DNA of 64,000 nucleotides from an uncultured Pseudoxanthomonas sp. (lineage in GTDB: Bacteria; Pseudomonadota; Gammaproteobacteria; Xanthomonadales; Xanthomonadaceae): the NCBI RefSeq assembly GCF_946886695.1, contig NZ_CAMPJD010000015.1, forward strand, positions 16,936 to 80,935, written 5' to 3'. The translations under genes were made by a program, and so were the position numbers. Position 1 is the first letter of the stretch, and each line of letters begins with the position of its first letter. This document shows positions 1-8,376 of this stretch, piece by piece. The notes under the pieces are model-generated. The model did no database searches. It was not told where the DNA came from and worked only from the letters and a program-made list of their open reading frames with translations.

Positions 1-108
1 CTTGGCGATGCGGCGCTTGCCGAAGTTGGAGGTGTAGCCCGCGGCGATCAGATCGCCGGGAGCCAGTTTCGCCTTGGTGCCGTGGTAGTAGATCTCGGTA
101 TCGCGCAT
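1..108 (-). CDS. arr: Rifampin ADP-ribosyltransferase, N-terminal fragment (runs off left edge)
   Basis: Only the first 36 codons are present, read leftwards from an ATG at 108; the rest lies outside the window. The peptide contains YYHGTKAKLAPGDLI followed by GYTSNFG, which matches the start of Arr enzymes (FYHGTKANL.IGDL then a G..S.F block). Arr transfers ADP-ribose from NAD to rifamycins and inactivates them. The His-Gly-Thr segment belongs to the NAD-binding part of the fold. The truncation is due to the window edge, so nothing can be said about whether the gene is intact. The upstream side carries a repeat with a hairpin. The family call is fairly sure; activity is inference. Confidence 0.8.
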   Translation of the reverse strand, partial: MRDTEIYYHGTKAKLAPGDLIAAGYTSNFGKRRIAK

Positions 109-152
109 GGGGGTATGGCTCTGGTGGCCTGCCATATCGACAGGCCGGCGAT

Positions 153-240
153 ACTGCAGCCCGCAACGGGCCTTGCCGCAAGCCCCCGGGCGTTATATAA
201 ATTGATGGTGGGAGGCGCAGCGCGCCTCCTTTTTTTGTGC
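153..240 (+). repeat. Duplicated ~88-bp block, copy 1 (promoter-like segment plus hairpin/T-run)
   Basis: Runs from ACTGCAGCCCGCA through TTGCCGCAAGCCCCC and a TATATAAATT segment to a GC-rich hairpin with a T-run. A near-identical copy lies at 7025-7112. TTGCCG and TATATA are about 16 bases apart and resemble sigma-70 boxes, so the block could be a mini transcription unit or small-RNA gene; that reading is inference. Confidence 0.6.
211..236 (+). terminator. Intrinsic terminator-like hairpin
   Basis: Stem GGAGGCGC / GCGCCTCC with a 3-base loop, followed directly by seven T. It is identical in stem to the hairpin at 7084-7108. Confidence 0.65.
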
Positions 241-403
241 GGATTGCGATATCGGGCGCGAGGCGCGGCCCGCCAGCACGCAGGATGGGTGAGCAAAGCG
301 GCTAGAAAGCCGCCTGCCGCTCGACTCACCCTGCGTGACCTGCGCAACAAATGAATCACCTTTGCGTGCAGTAAATAGGCAGCCTGGCACGGCCTTGGGA
401 CGC

Positions 404-427
404 GTCCGCGTCTGGCCGCAAGCGGAC
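404..427. repeat. Short palindromic repeat, copy 1
   Basis: A 24-base palindrome beginning GTCCGC and ending GCGGAC around a CTGGCCGC centre. It differs by one base from 5104-5127. Such short hairpins recur between genes in many proteobacteria. Confidence 0.5.
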
Positions 428-615
428 GTCATCAGCTTTGCGAGCAGCTCGTTCTGGCTGCGCGCTTGCTCTTCCGTTGTGGGCTACCGTCCATAACGTG
501 GGAATGGCAGGGCTCACGCTGGCGTGCGCCTAGCTATATTCCTAGACCTGCAGCTGGCTTGCGGGCAGTGGCGCCGCTAGACTTGATTGAGTATCAGCGC
601 TGGGGTTTGATCGAG

Positions 616-1275
616 ATGCAACCGATCGTCATGTCGGGTGTGCTGATTGTCGAGGACAATATGCATGCCGCGCTGCGCTTGCGGCGCTTGGTGGCAGGCC
701 TCGCCAATCAGGCACGGATCGATGTGGCCGGTACGCTGGAGGAGGCGCGATCGCGACTCAAGGCGCATGCTTACCCGCTGGCGCTGGTCGACATGTACCT
801 GCCTGATGGCGATGGCAATAGTTTGATCGCCTGGATGAGAGCGCACATGCCCGAGGCTGCCGCGGTTATCGTTTCCTCTTTCGCGGAGGAGGAAAGTGTG
901 TTGACGGCCTTGCGCAGCGGCGCTGTCGGCTACCTGTTGAAGGAGCGCGACGACGAGGAGCTGGTGGTATCGCTCAAGAGCCTGCAACGCGGCGGGGCGC
1001 CCATCGATCCTTCCATCGCGCGCCGCATCCTGGCGCTGCTCGCTGTCAGCGCCCATCCGACGCAGCGATCCTCGCCGGTGCCGCCATTGTCGCAGCGGGA
1101 GATGGAGATCCTGCAGTTGGTGGCGCAAGGATTTACCAATCGAGAGATTGCCGAGCTGGTCTCGCTGTCGCGGCTGACGATAGAAAGCCACATCAAGAAC
1201 ATCTATCGCAAGCTGGCCGTCGGATCGCGCACAGAGGCGGTGTACGAGGCGCGGGCGCGAGGCCTCTTGACGTGA
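616..1275 (+). CDS. NarL/LuxR-type response regulator
   Basis: A 219-residue two-domain regulator. The receiver domain (about 8-125) has the acidic pair E13-D14, the phospho-acceptor D59 in LALVDMYLPDGDG, the Ser of IVSSF and K109 in GYLLKERD. A LuxR-type helix-turn-helix (about 150-215) contains LSQREMEILQLVAQGFTN and ends near the C terminus. The ATG at 616 is preferred over the far-upstream start of the open frame at 466 because it begins just before the receiver fold; 631 is an equally possible start and neither has a strong ribosome site. The next gene is a sensor kinase whose GTG overlaps this stop codon, so the two form a phosphorelay pair. The adhesin gene after them is a plausible target. 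Confidence 0.9.
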   Translation: MQPIVMSGVLIVEDNMHAALRLRRLVAGLANQARIDVAGTLEEARSRLKAHAYPLALVDMYLPDGDGNSLIAWMRAHMPEAAAVIVSSFAEEESVLTALRSGAVGYLLKERDDEELVVSLKSLQRGGAPIDPSIARRILALLAVSAHPTQRSSPVPPLSQREMEILQLVAQGFTNREIAELVSLSRLTIESHIKNIYRKLAVGSRTEAVYEARARGLLT

Positions 1276-3125
1276 GGCGCACGGCCCGCGGTTTGGCGTT
1301 GCTTTGGCTCTTGCTGCTGCTCGTGGCATGTCCTGCGCTGGCGCAGTTGGCACAGGGCGTTATCCGCCTGGATCGCGCCGAGGCCGTACGTTCAGACTGG
1401 TCGGCGCAGGCGCCACCGCGGCAGGGCTGGATACTGGTAGGACTGCGCGACCTGTGGGAGAAGCGCTGGCCCGCCCATGACGGCGTGGTGTGGTACCGCG
1501 TCCGCTGGCAGCAGGCGGATGCATCGCAGCCGGTCGGGCTGTTGCTCGACTACACCTGCTTGGCGGCTGCGGTCTCTCTCAATGGCCAGCCGATCGACCG
1601 GGACGCCTCGCTGGTGGAGCCGCTGTCACGCAAATGGCATGTCCCGCGTTATTACACCGTGCCACCGGCGCTGCTGCGCGAAGGGCAGAACGAACTGCTC
1701 GTTCGGGTTTCCGGCCTAGCCGCTTATCAGCCTGCGTTCGGTACCGTCAGCGTGGGCGATCCCATCGTCTTGCGCGGCCAGTACGAGCAGGAGCGTTTTG
1801 CACGTCGTGATATGCAGATACTCGACGTCGCCGTAGGATTGGTGCTGGCGGCGATGATCGGCATCTTCTGGCTCCTACGCCCGCAGGACACGCTGTATGG
1901 CTGGTATGCGTTGAGCGCTCTGTTCGGGCGGTTGTACGATTGGAACTTCATCGCCGGCAGCCCGTGGCCCTTCCGCACCACCGATGGATGGCAGGCCTTC
2001 ATCGCCGCGGTGTTCGTCGCCTCCGCGGCGACGCATACGATCTTCCTGCTGCGGTTCTCCGAGCGGCACTGGCCGCGCTTCGAGCGACTGCTGCTGGTGG
2101 TGACGGCGGCCATCCTGCTGCTGGCATTCCTGCTGCCGCAGGTGATGGGTCCACTGCGCAACCTGTACGTGACCCCCGCCATCCTATTCCTCTACGTGGT
2201 TAGCGTGGTCTTCGTCATCTTCGCGCTGCGCAGCGATCGCCGCGACTACAAGGTGCTGGCGGCCTGCATCAGCGTGCCGTTGCTGGTGTCGCTGCACGAC
2301 CTCGGCGTGTACATGGGATGGTACGGCGGCGTGAGCTACCTGGGTGCGTTTACCTCGCCGGTCATGTTGCTGGGCATGGGGTTCGTGCTGGCCTATCGCT
2401 TCGCGCAGACCATGAAGCGGGTGGAAGGCTTCAATGCCGAACTCCACCGCGAAGTGCAGACTGCCACCGCGACGCTGGCCGACACGCTCAACCAGCAGCA
2501 TGCGCTGGCACTGGCGCATAGCCGCGCCGGCGAACGCCTGCAGCTGGTGCGCGACCTGCATGATGGATTCGGCGGCACGCTGGTGGGCGCGATTACCCGC
2601 TTGCAGCACGCACCGCACGAAACCTCGAGGGATGAGGTGGTGGACCTGCTGAAGGACATGCGCGATGACCTGCGCCTGGTGATCGATACCACCGCGCAGG
2701 AGCAGGCCGACCTGGCCGCGCTGATAGCGCCGCTTCGCCATCGCGCGAGTCGCCTGCTGGAAGCGGCGGACATCGATGCCCACTGGCGGGTGGAAGGGCT
2801 GGAGGGTCTGCAGTTGGGGCCTGGCCGCAGCCTGGACCTACTGCGCCTGCTGCAGGAGGCGCTGACCAATGTGTTCAAACACAGTCGCGCGGCACGGGTC
2901 GATGTCCATCTGCGCCGTACGGGGGATCGCCTGAAGCTGCGCGTGCACGACGATGGCATCGGCCTGTCGGGAACGGCACCGGCGACTGGTAAAGCCCGCG
3001 TCGCTGGCGCCGGTATGGCGAGCATGCGCCACCGCGCGCAGCGGCTTGGGGCGGAGTTGCGCATCGCGGGCGCGTCCGATGGCAACGGCACCACCCTCGA
3101 GCTGGATCTGCCTCTGGCTGCCTGA
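1272..3125 (+). CDS. Sensor histidine kinase with 7TM (7TMR-DISM-like) sensor region
   Basis: A 617-residue inner-membrane kinase. Residues 1-25 are a signal peptide. A periplasmic beta-rich region (about 30-175) resembles the 7TMR-DISM extracellular fold and is followed by about seven hydrophobic segments (about 180-375). The cytoplasmic part has a coiled stretch, a HisKA_3-type dimerisation box with H430 in LVRDLHDGFGG, and a HATPase with N533 in LLQEALTNVFKHS and a late glycine-rich GAGMASMRHR. HisKA_3 kinases pair with NarL-type regulators, as found here. The start is GTG overlapping the regulator stop (GTGA), which suggests translational coupling. The signal sensed is unknown. Confidence 0.9.
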   Translation: MRRTARGLALLWLLLLLVACPALAQLAQGVIRLDRAEAVRSDWSAQAPPRQGWILVGLRDLWEKRWPAHDGVVWYRVRWQQADASQPVGLLLDYTCLAAAVSLNGQPIDRDASLVEPLSRKWHVPRYYTVPPALLREGQNELLVRVSGLAAYQPAFGTVSVGDPIVLRGQYEQERFARRDMQILDVAVGLVLAAMIGIFWLLRPQDTLYGWYALSALFGRLYDWNFIAGSPWPFRTTDGWQAFIAAVFVASAATHTIFLLRFSERHWPRFERLLLVVTAAILLLAFLLPQVMGPLRNLYVTPAILFLYVVSVVFVIFALRSDRRDYKVLAACISVPLLVSLHDLGVYMGWYGGVSYLGAFTSPVMLLGMGFVLAYRFAQTMKRVEGFNAELHREVQTATATLADTLNQQHALALAHSRAGERLQLVRDLHDGFGGTLVGAITRLQHAPHETSRDEVVDLLKDMRDDLRLVIDTTAQEQADLAALIAPLRHRASRLLEAADIDAHWRVEGLEGLQLGPGRSLDLLRLLQEALTNVFKHSRAARVDVHLRRTGDRLKLRVHDDGIGLSGTAPATGKARVAGAGMASMRHRAQRLGAELRIAGASDGNGTTLELDLPLAA

Positions 3126-3274
3126 GCACGGTCGCGACGGCGGATCCTGCGTGCGTTACCTGATTTCAGGGATACCCCGGCCCGGGGGCGGCACCTACCG
3201 TGTGGGCCATCGTCGCCGGTGGGTGGCCGCGCCTTGGGCGCAGCGGCCGGCGGCATGCCACAGGGGGCATCGCC

Positions 3275-5044
3275 ATGCGCACGTATCGCCGCAACATAAC
3301 TGCTGTCCGTCACCTCATGCTGCCGCTTGTCGCGGGGGGCAGCCTGCTCTTGTTGACGATGTCCGCCGACGCCCAAGTGGTGGGCGGGACCGCGCCGACG
3401 CAGCCGTGCAGTCAGAACTCGGCCAGCGGCGGCATGGCGTGCATGCCGGGCAGTACAGTGGGCGCGAATGGTGCAAATGGTCCGTCCCAGCCAGGCTGGT
3501 CGTCCTCGCCCGGCGGGCCAGGCAACGAAACTGGCAACGTCGCCATAGGCGAAAACAGCGGTGCAGGCAATGGCGGTCAGGGCGCCAACGGCAGTGCCGG
3601 TGGCACGGGCGGCACGGGCGGCGCAGGTGGTGCAGGGAATCTGGCGCTTGGCGCGGACAGTAGCGCAGGCAATGGCGGCGCGGCAGGCGACGGTTCCGCA
3701 GGGGGCACCGGCGGCGCAGGCGGGGCGGGCGGCAACAACAACATCGCCATCGGCAACGGCAGCAGCGCCGGCACGGGTGGATCGGGCGCGGACGGGTGCT
3801 GTGGCTTCTCAGGCGCCTCGGGTTCCGCCGGCACCCATAACAACATCGCGCTTGGTACCGGCGCATCGGCCAATGGCGGCGGCTCTGTCGCGCTGGGTTA
3901 CAACAGCAGTGACGGGGGGCGGGCAAACGTGGTGTCGGTCGGCTCGTCGGGCCAGCAGCGCCAGGTCACCAACGTCGCGGCGGGTACCGCCACCACCGAT
4001 GCGGTCAACGTCGGACAGCTGAACACCGCCATGGAAACGGCCAACGATTACACCGATACGCGCGAAGCGGCGATGCGCAGCGACATGGCCGCAGGGGATG
4101 CGGCGACACTGGCCACGGCCAACGGTTACACCGACACGCGCGAAGCGGCGATGCGCAGCGACATGGCCGCAGGGGATACGGCGACACTGGCCACGGCCAA
4201 CGGTTACACCGATACGCGCGAAGCGGAGGTTCGCAACGACATGGCCGCAGGGGATGCGGCGACGCTGTCGACGGCCAACGGTTACACCGATACGCGCGAA
4301 GCGGCGGTTCGCAACGACATGACCGCAGGGGATGCGGCGACGCTGTCGGCGGCCAACGGTTACACAGACACGCGCGAAGCGGCGGTTCGCAACGACATGA
4401 CCGCAGGGGATGCGGCGACGCTGTCGGCGGCCAACGGTTACACCGATACGCGCGAAGCGGCGGTGCGCAGCGACATATCCGCGGGGGATGCGGCGACGCT
4501 GGCGACGGCCAACAGCTACACCGACACGCGTGAAGCAGCGGTACGCAACGACATGGCGGCCGGCAATGCCGCCGCGCTGGCGACAGCCAACGGCTATACC
4601 GATACCCGCGAAGCCGTCGTGCGTTCCGACATGGCGGCGGGCGATGCGGCGACGCTGGCGACGGCGCAGGACTATGCCGACACCGGTGACGCTGCCACGC
4701 TGGCCTCTGCCAATGCCTATACCGATGCGCGCTTCACCGAACTCACGGGGCTGAGCGACGACTTCGACGCCTTCCGCGGCGACGTGGACCGGCGCATCAA
4801 CCACCTGGACCGCCGCATCGACACGATGGCGGCCATGAGCGGCGCCTATGCGGGCATGGCGATGAACACCGCCGGTCTGGCAGGCAAGAACCGCGTGGGC
4901 GTGGGCATTGGCGCACAGGGTGGTGAGCAGGCGATGGCGGTGGGCTACCAGCGCGTCATCGGCAATCGCGCCAGTGTGTCGCTGGGCGCTGCATTCGGTG
5001 GCGGAGAAAAGAGCGTGTCAGCCGGCGCCGGCTTCAGCTGGTAG
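3275..5044 (+). CDS. YadA-type trimeric autotransporter adhesin
   Basis: A 589-residue surface adhesin of the trimeric autotransporter family, which mediates attachment to surfaces or cells. The ATG at 3275 follows AGGGGGC and begins a signal peptide ending near SADA. Then come a Gly/Ala/Asn-rich region (about 45-195), head-type repeats such as NNIALGTGASANGGGSVALG, and the neck-like VTNVAAGTATTDAVNVGQL (about 230-250). Residues 254-461 are eight copies of a 26-residue stalk repeat. The C-terminal about 80 residues (GAYAGMAMNTAGLAGKNRVG through GAGFSW) form the membrane anchor, four strands per monomer, ending in an aromatic residue as outer-membrane proteins do. It follows a two-component system on the same strand after 149 bases. 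The number of repeats is likely to vary between strains. Confidence 0.93.
   Translation: MRTYRRNITAVRHLMLPLVAGGSLLLLTMSADAQVVGGTAPTQPCSQNSASGGMACMPGSTVGANGANGPSQPGWSSSPGGPGNETGNVAIGENSGAGNGGQGANGSAGGTGGTGGAGGAGNLALGADSSAGNGGAAGDGSAGGTGGAGGAGGNNNIAIGNGSSAGTGGSGADGCCGFSGASGSAGTHNNIALGTGASANGGGSVALGYNSSDGGRANVVSVGSSGQQRQVTNVAAGTATTDAVNVGQLNTAMETANDYTDTREAAMRSDMAAGDAATLATANGYTDTREAAMRSDMAAGDTATLATANGYTDTREAEVRNDMAAGDAATLSTANGYTDTREAAVRNDMTAGDAATLSAANGYTDTREAAVRNDMTAGDAATLSAANGYTDTREAAVRSDISAGDAATLATANSYTDTREAAVRNDMAAGNAAALATANGYTDTREAVVRSDMAAGDAATLATAQDYADTGDAATLASANAYTDARFTELTGLSDDFDAFRGDVDRRINHLDRRIDTMAAMSGAYAGMAMNTAGLAGKNRVGVGIGAQGGEQAMAVGYQRVIGNRASVSLGAAFGGGEKSVSAGAGFSW
4034..4657 (+). repeat. 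Tandem 78-bp repeat, eight copies, inside the adhesin gene
   Basis: Eight in-frame copies of a 26-codon unit with core YTDTREAAVR and AAGDAATL. Adjacent copies differ at few positions, and copies 4 and 5 are almost identical at DNA level, a sign of recent duplication or gene conversion. Confidence 0.9.
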
Positions 5045-5103
5045 TGCAGCGCTCGCGCACAGCTTGCCTTCCACAGGGACTGCTTAACCAAGACGTTCCC
5101 GAT

Positions 5104-5127
5104 GTCCGCTTCTGGCCGCAAGCGGAC
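5104..5127. repeat. Short palindromic repeat, copy 2
   Basis: GTCCGCTT and AAGCGGAC arms around CTGGCCGC, one mismatch from 404-427. It lies about 60 bases after the adhesin stop and may also act as its terminator, although no T-run follows. Confidence 0.5.
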
Positions 5128-5223
5128 ACGGATCGGGTTCAACGGAGGTGCCTGCCTGGTGGGCGCCTCCATTGCGTCAGCCGTTGACGTTGAGCCTCGG
5201 TTCCTGGCGTCGTTTTCGGTGGT

Positions 5224-5249
5224 CGGCGGGCACGTTGCCGTGCCCGCCG
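5224..5249 (-). terminator. Strong hairpin after the outer-membrane protein gene
   Basis: A perfect 11-bp stem (CGGCGGGCACG and its complement) with a 4-base loop, 10 bases beyond the stop of the minus-strand gene ending at 5260. There is no clean T-run, so termination is a guess. Confidence 0.45.
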
Positions 5250-5259
5250 TTGGATGTTC

Positions 5260-6042
5260 TCAGAAGTCCCAGCGGCCGGTGATGGACAGCGGAACTGAGA
5301 CGCGGCTGCCGGTATCGTTGATGGCTGCCAGGCCGAGTCCGGCGATCGCGGAATCGTCGTCGGAAAGATCGTCGATGTAGTTCACCCCTGCGGCGAGCTT
5401 CATGCTGAAGCGATCGGTGAACGGGATGTGCACACCGGCTTCGAGCCCGCCGCTCAGCGCCCAGCCCTTCTCGTAGAACGGCGCATCCGGGATCGTGATC
5501 GCGGCGTCGGGAATCTCGAACGTGGCCCGGATGACATCGGTTTCGGTCGCACCCAGCCGCGCCGCGACGAACGGTCTGACCCGGCCACCATCGCGAAAGA
5601 AGTGCCGGTAACCCACCTCCCACGCGTACGCGTCATAGCCCGAGAACGTGCCGAAGACGTCGAGCTCGGTATCGAGCGCCGGCACGTAGGCGGCACCGAC
5701 GCGCACGCGACCGTCGTCGGCGCTGGTCTCCCTGGCCTGAAGGAATACTTCGCTCCGGTCACTCAGTCCGTAGCCCAACTCCAGGCCCCACGACATGGCG
5801 TTGCCGTAGATCTGCTCGTGGCTGCGGGGGCGAATGCGCAACTCCGCGCTGACGCCTGCAAGTGCGGGATTCAACGGACCGAGATCCGGCACCGGCGCCA
5901 CGGCGCCCGAGTGGACGTCGCCGCTGACAGGGAAGTCGGCGCCGCCAAGCACCGACATCGAGAATTTTCCCTGCCCGGGGCCTGCCGCGAATGCCGGGCC
6001 TGCCGCCATCAGCAAGACAGCGCCAAGAAGTTTGATCTGCAT
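5260..6042 (-). CDS. Outer-membrane beta-barrel protein, function unknown
   Basis: A 260-residue protein with a 19-residue signal peptide ending AFA. The mature part alternates short polar turns with amphipathic strands ending in aromatic residues (for example AWEVGYRHFFRDG, VRPFVAARLG, RVSVPLSITGRWDF) and finishes in Phe, the usual outer-membrane barrel end. Length and strand number suggest a small 8- to 10-stranded barrel like OmpA/OmpW-type or opacity-type proteins. It stands alone, converging on the adhesin gene. No catalytic residues are recognised. The barrel call is fairly sure; a specific role cannot be given. Confidence 0.7.
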   Translation of the reverse strand: MQIKLLGAVLLMAAGPAFAAGPGQGKFSMSVLGGADFPVSGDVHSGAVAPVPDLGPLNPALAGVSAELRIRPRSHEQIYGNAMSWGLELGYGLSDRSEVFLQARETSADDGRVRVGAAYVPALDTELDVFGTFSGYDAYAWEVGYRHFFRDGGRVRPFVAARLGATETDVIRATFEIPDAAITIPDAPFYEKGWALSGGLEAGVHIPFTDRFSMKLAAGVNYIDDLSDDDSAIAGLGLAAINDTGSRVSVPLSITGRWDF

Positions 6043-6299
6043 GTTTCTCTCCCATCAGAACGGTAACGCCTACCCACCGTAGGCAGGTGCTCTACGCAAG
6101 GGGAGCGGAAGTGGATTCAACGGCATGAGTACGTAAGCGCGCTTTCAGGACTCTTCACTCCGTGCCCACATTGCTGTACGCACTCGCCGTTCAGCGGCAC
6201 TGCCACGGTCCTGTACGGGTTTTGCAGAGTGCGCCGCCTAGCCTGCCTCAGCTCCCGGAAGCATCCTCGATTTGCGTGAATGACGTACGCTGGCGGCCT

Positions 6300-6947
6300 A
6301 TGCCAAGGCCTGCGTCCGCCCGCCTGATCAATGCCGCCGCGAAATCGGTTCTGAAGCCACTCGGCTGCATACAGAAGGGACGCTCCAGGATCTGGCTTGA
6401 CGATCAGTCCTTCTGGGTCGGGGTGATCGAATTTCAGCCCTCCGCCTGGGGACGGGGCAGTTACCTGAATGTGGGCGCGTGCTGGCTCTGGTACGAGAAG
6501 GACTACGTGTCGTTCGATGCCGGTGAGTATCGCGTCGAGAGCTTCCAGCCGTACGAGAGCGATGAGCAGTTTGCTGCGGTAGCTCAGGCGCTTGTAGAGC
6601 GTGCGGCGAAGGAGGTGGTCGATCTTCGAAGGCGCTTCCCGTCGCCCTCCCGCGTGCAGGACTGGCTCACGCGCGAGGCGCCCCGCACGCTATGGAATCA
6701 CTACCACTTGGCGGTGTCCGCTGGCTTGGCGGGTGATGTGGATCAGAGCAAGCGATCATTCGCGGAAGTGAAGTCTTGCCCCGATGAATGGCCTTGGGTC
6801 ATCGAACTCAAGCGGCGATCCGCCGAACTGGAGAAATTCTTGCTGTCTGATAGCGGATTCAAGGATGAGGTCATGAACACGGTGGTGCGAACCCGCGCAT
6901 TGCTGAAGCTTTCGGCCTTGCCGGAAAACGCACGTAGGACGGGTTGA
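6300..6947 (+). CDS. Hypothetical protein, DUF4304-like
   Basis: About 215 residues from the ATG at 6300; the open frame extends further upstream to 6162 but that part has no family resemblance. The opening INAAAKSVLKPLGCIQKGRS-RIW with a later FWVGVIEFQPS resembles DUF4304 proteins (a 'lkp.GF.k.gr.w' opening followed by a beta-rich stretch). No signal peptide or membrane segment is seen. The stop codon lies inside the palindromic repeat at 6934-7020, so the last residues are repeat-encoded. Function unknown; the family assignment is tentative. Confidence 0.55.
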   Translation: MPRPASARLINAAAKSVLKPLGCIQKGRSRIWLDDQSFWVGVIEFQPSAWGRGSYLNVGACWLWYEKDYVSFDAGEYRVESFQPYESDEQFAAVAQALVERAAKEVVDLRRRFPSPSRVQDWLTREAPRTLWNHYHLAVSAGLAGDVDQSKRSFAEVKSCPDEWPWVIELKRRSAELEKFLLSDSGFKDEVMNTVVRTRALLKLSALPENARRTG

Positions 6948-7020
6948 GTAAAGCGATACCCATCGTCGTGATGCCGGCGCACCGCGGTTCATGGGTATCG
7001 CCTGCGGCTCACCCATCCTG
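6934..7020. repeat. GTAG-headed REP pair (inverted), family 'GGGTTGAG', copy 1
   Basis: GTAGGACGGGTTGAG...CGATACCCATCG on the left is mirrored by ATGGGTATCGCCTGCGG...ACCCATCC on the right. It shares its arms with 9711-9786 and 10248-10333. GTAG heads are typical of xanthomonad REPs served by RAYT transposases. Confidence 0.65.
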
Positions 7021-7024
7021 CTGC

Positions 7025-7112
7025 ACTGCAGCCCGCACCTGGGCCTTGCCGCAAGCCCCCCGGCGTTATATAGATTCTTGGTGGGAGGCGCAGCGCGCCT
7101 CCTTTTTTGTGC
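7025..7112 (+). repeat. Duplicated ~88-bp block, copy 2
   Basis: Near-identical to 153-240, including the TTGCCGCAAGCCCCC segment, a TATATAGATT segment and the hairpin plus T-run. Homology ends shortly after the T-run. Confidence 0.6.
7084..7108 (+). terminator. Intrinsic terminator-like hairpin
   Basis: GGAGGCGC / GCGCCTCC stem, 3-base loop and six T; it could end transcription from the gene at 6300-6947. Confidence 0.65.
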
Positions 7113-7180
7113 TTTGCGATGACGCGAATGGCTGGCAGGATGGAGGCAGCAATGTCGTGTCGCTAGGGAGTCGGTCAGTC

Positions 7181-7567
7181 ATGAAGCAGCTGTCCCGCGT
7201 TGTGGTTTCTTGTGTGTTGCTGTGCGGCCTGACCGCCTGCGGTTGTGTGGACGAATACGTCGACACGCTGCCATCTCCCGACGGCACGCTGAAGGCCGAG
7301 CTGCGCCATTGCGGCTGCAGTATCACCACCTACCGCCGCACGCAGGTCACCGTGCTGGAGTCTTCGCGCAAGGCCGAGTGCATGGCCTCCACTGGCGTTG
7401 CCGGGTTCGATGCCCCCTTCGACCACGCACCGCTGAAGCTGCGGTGGCTGTCCAACGAGACGTTGCATGCGAGCTACCCGGACTATCCCGACTTTCCGCA
7501 GACGCAGTACAGCGCGGGTGATCCGGCGAGGCCCAAGGTGACGCTGGTGTTCCAGGGCCAGCCCTAG
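7181..7567 (+). CDS. Small putative lipoprotein, unknown function
   Basis: A 128-residue protein starting at the ATG at 7181, with AGGGAG placed about 10 bases upstream. The N terminus (MKQLSRVVVSCVLLCGLTACG) is a lipoprotein signal with lipobox LTAC, so the mature protein should be lipid-anchored at Cys20. The mature part has four further cysteines early on (GCVDEY, HCGCSI, AECMAS) and a C-terminal beta-rich segment. The stretch PSPDGTLKAELRHCGCSITTYRRTQVTV resembles small lipoproteins of unknown role in related bacteria. It stands alone between repeats. Confidence 0.65.
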   Translation: MKQLSRVVVSCVLLCGLTACGCVDEYVDTLPSPDGTLKAELRHCGCSITTYRRTQVTVLESSRKAECMASTGVAGFDAPFDHAPLKLRWLSNETLHASYPDYPDFPQTQYSAGDPARPKVTLVFQGQP

Positions 7568-7612
7568 AGGGCGCTTGGCTGATGACGGACACCCGGCATG
7601 CGCGGTGCTACG

Positions 7613-7668
7613 GCGTCGCGAGGTTCACCGGTCGTCCGGAAGCAATTGCACTCCGCCCCCAGTTTCCT
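7613..7668 (+). repeat. Partial copy of the 106-bp repeat at 8662 and 8789
   Basis: Shares GGTTCACCGGTCGTCCGGAAG and ATTGCACTCCGCCCCCAGTTTCC with the ends of the two longer copies; the first half of the unit is missing. Confidence 0.45.
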
Positions 7669-7684
7669 GGCCCAACCTGGGGTT

Positions 7685-8134
7685 CTACTCAACTTGGCGA
7701 GAGGCCCAGTCACCTGCACGGCGGGCTTCTTCAATCCAATCCAGGGCTTCGCGGTAGCCGTCTTCGCTTTCCAGGACGCGGTCCGTAAGGGGCCGCCCTG
7801 TCAGCGTGAAGTACGCACCGAAGTCCGCAGGCGTGACTCCGGCGGCCTCGGCGGCTTGGTGGAACAGGTGCCAGCGAATTGCGCGCTTCTCGAGTTCGTA
7901 GCGCGGCCAGAACTCTGGAAGGACCTCTGCACCTGCGCGTACGCGACTGACCGGCTCTCCCAGGCCTTTGTCCTTGGGGGCGAGGCGCTTGGCGGCGGCG
8001 AGGAGCAGGTGTGCCATATCCTGGCGCTCTACTGTCCCATTCGCCGTCTGCAGTTGGCCTGCACACCGATGTAGGGCAGCGGATAGCTCGCGGAGCGAGG
8101 CCTGGATGTATGGATTCGGGTGGTCTTTGATCAT
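7685..8134 (-). CDS. Hypothetical soluble protein
   Basis: About 149 residues from the ATG at 8134. The open frame continues to 8293, but the extra N-terminal part is Arg-rich and lacks a likely start. The protein is largely helical by eye (ASLRELSAALHRCAGQLQ, HLLLAAAKRLAPKDKG, RYELEKRAIRWHLFHQAAEAAG) and acidic at the end. No signal peptide, membrane segment or known motif is visible. No neighbour suggests a role; the start is uncertain. Confidence 0.5.
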   Translation of the reverse strand: MIKDHPNPYIQASLRELSAALHRCAGQLQTANGTVERQDMAHLLLAAAKRLAPKDKGLGEPVSRVRAGAEVLPEFWPRYELEKRAIRWHLFHQAAEAAGVTPADFGAYFTLTGRPLTDRVLESEDGYREALDWIEEARRAGDWASRQVE

Positions 8135-8376
8135 CGCTCGACAGTGCACGGGCCGCGAATAGCGCCCATCCATCACGGTAGACGTCTGGCGGGGCCGTTT
8201 CCCTATGGCGATGGGCGAGATATCTCCCGCGGCGATGAGTCCGATGTTCGCGAACTTGAGCCGCAGCCGCAGCCGATGTACGAAGTGGCGCATCTCGAAA
8301 GGCTGCGGCTCGGCATGCCATATCCCACAGGAGGTAGACCACCTGGAGGCGCTGCTGAGAATGCACGGTACCGGTG

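Larger units (their letters stand above)
109..615. other. Gene-free stretch with three repeat elements
   Basis: No convincing gene is seen between the arr start and the response regulator. Open frames here on both strands are short, overlap each other and lack family resemblance or good ribosome sites. The stretch holds a duplicated block with a hairpin and T-run (153-240), an inverted GGGTGAG/CTCACCC pair (about 288-340) and a 24-base palindromic repeat (404-427) found again at 5104-5127. Confidence 0.6.

Noticed and set aside
82..432. Short open frames upstream of the response regulator
   Set aside because: They overlap the duplicated terminator block and repeats and have no ribosome sites or family resemblance.
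4034..4657. Tandem 78-bp units as a possible CRISPR or minisatellite
   Set aside because: They are contiguous, in frame and encode a regular 26-residue stalk repeat of a YadA-type adhesin.
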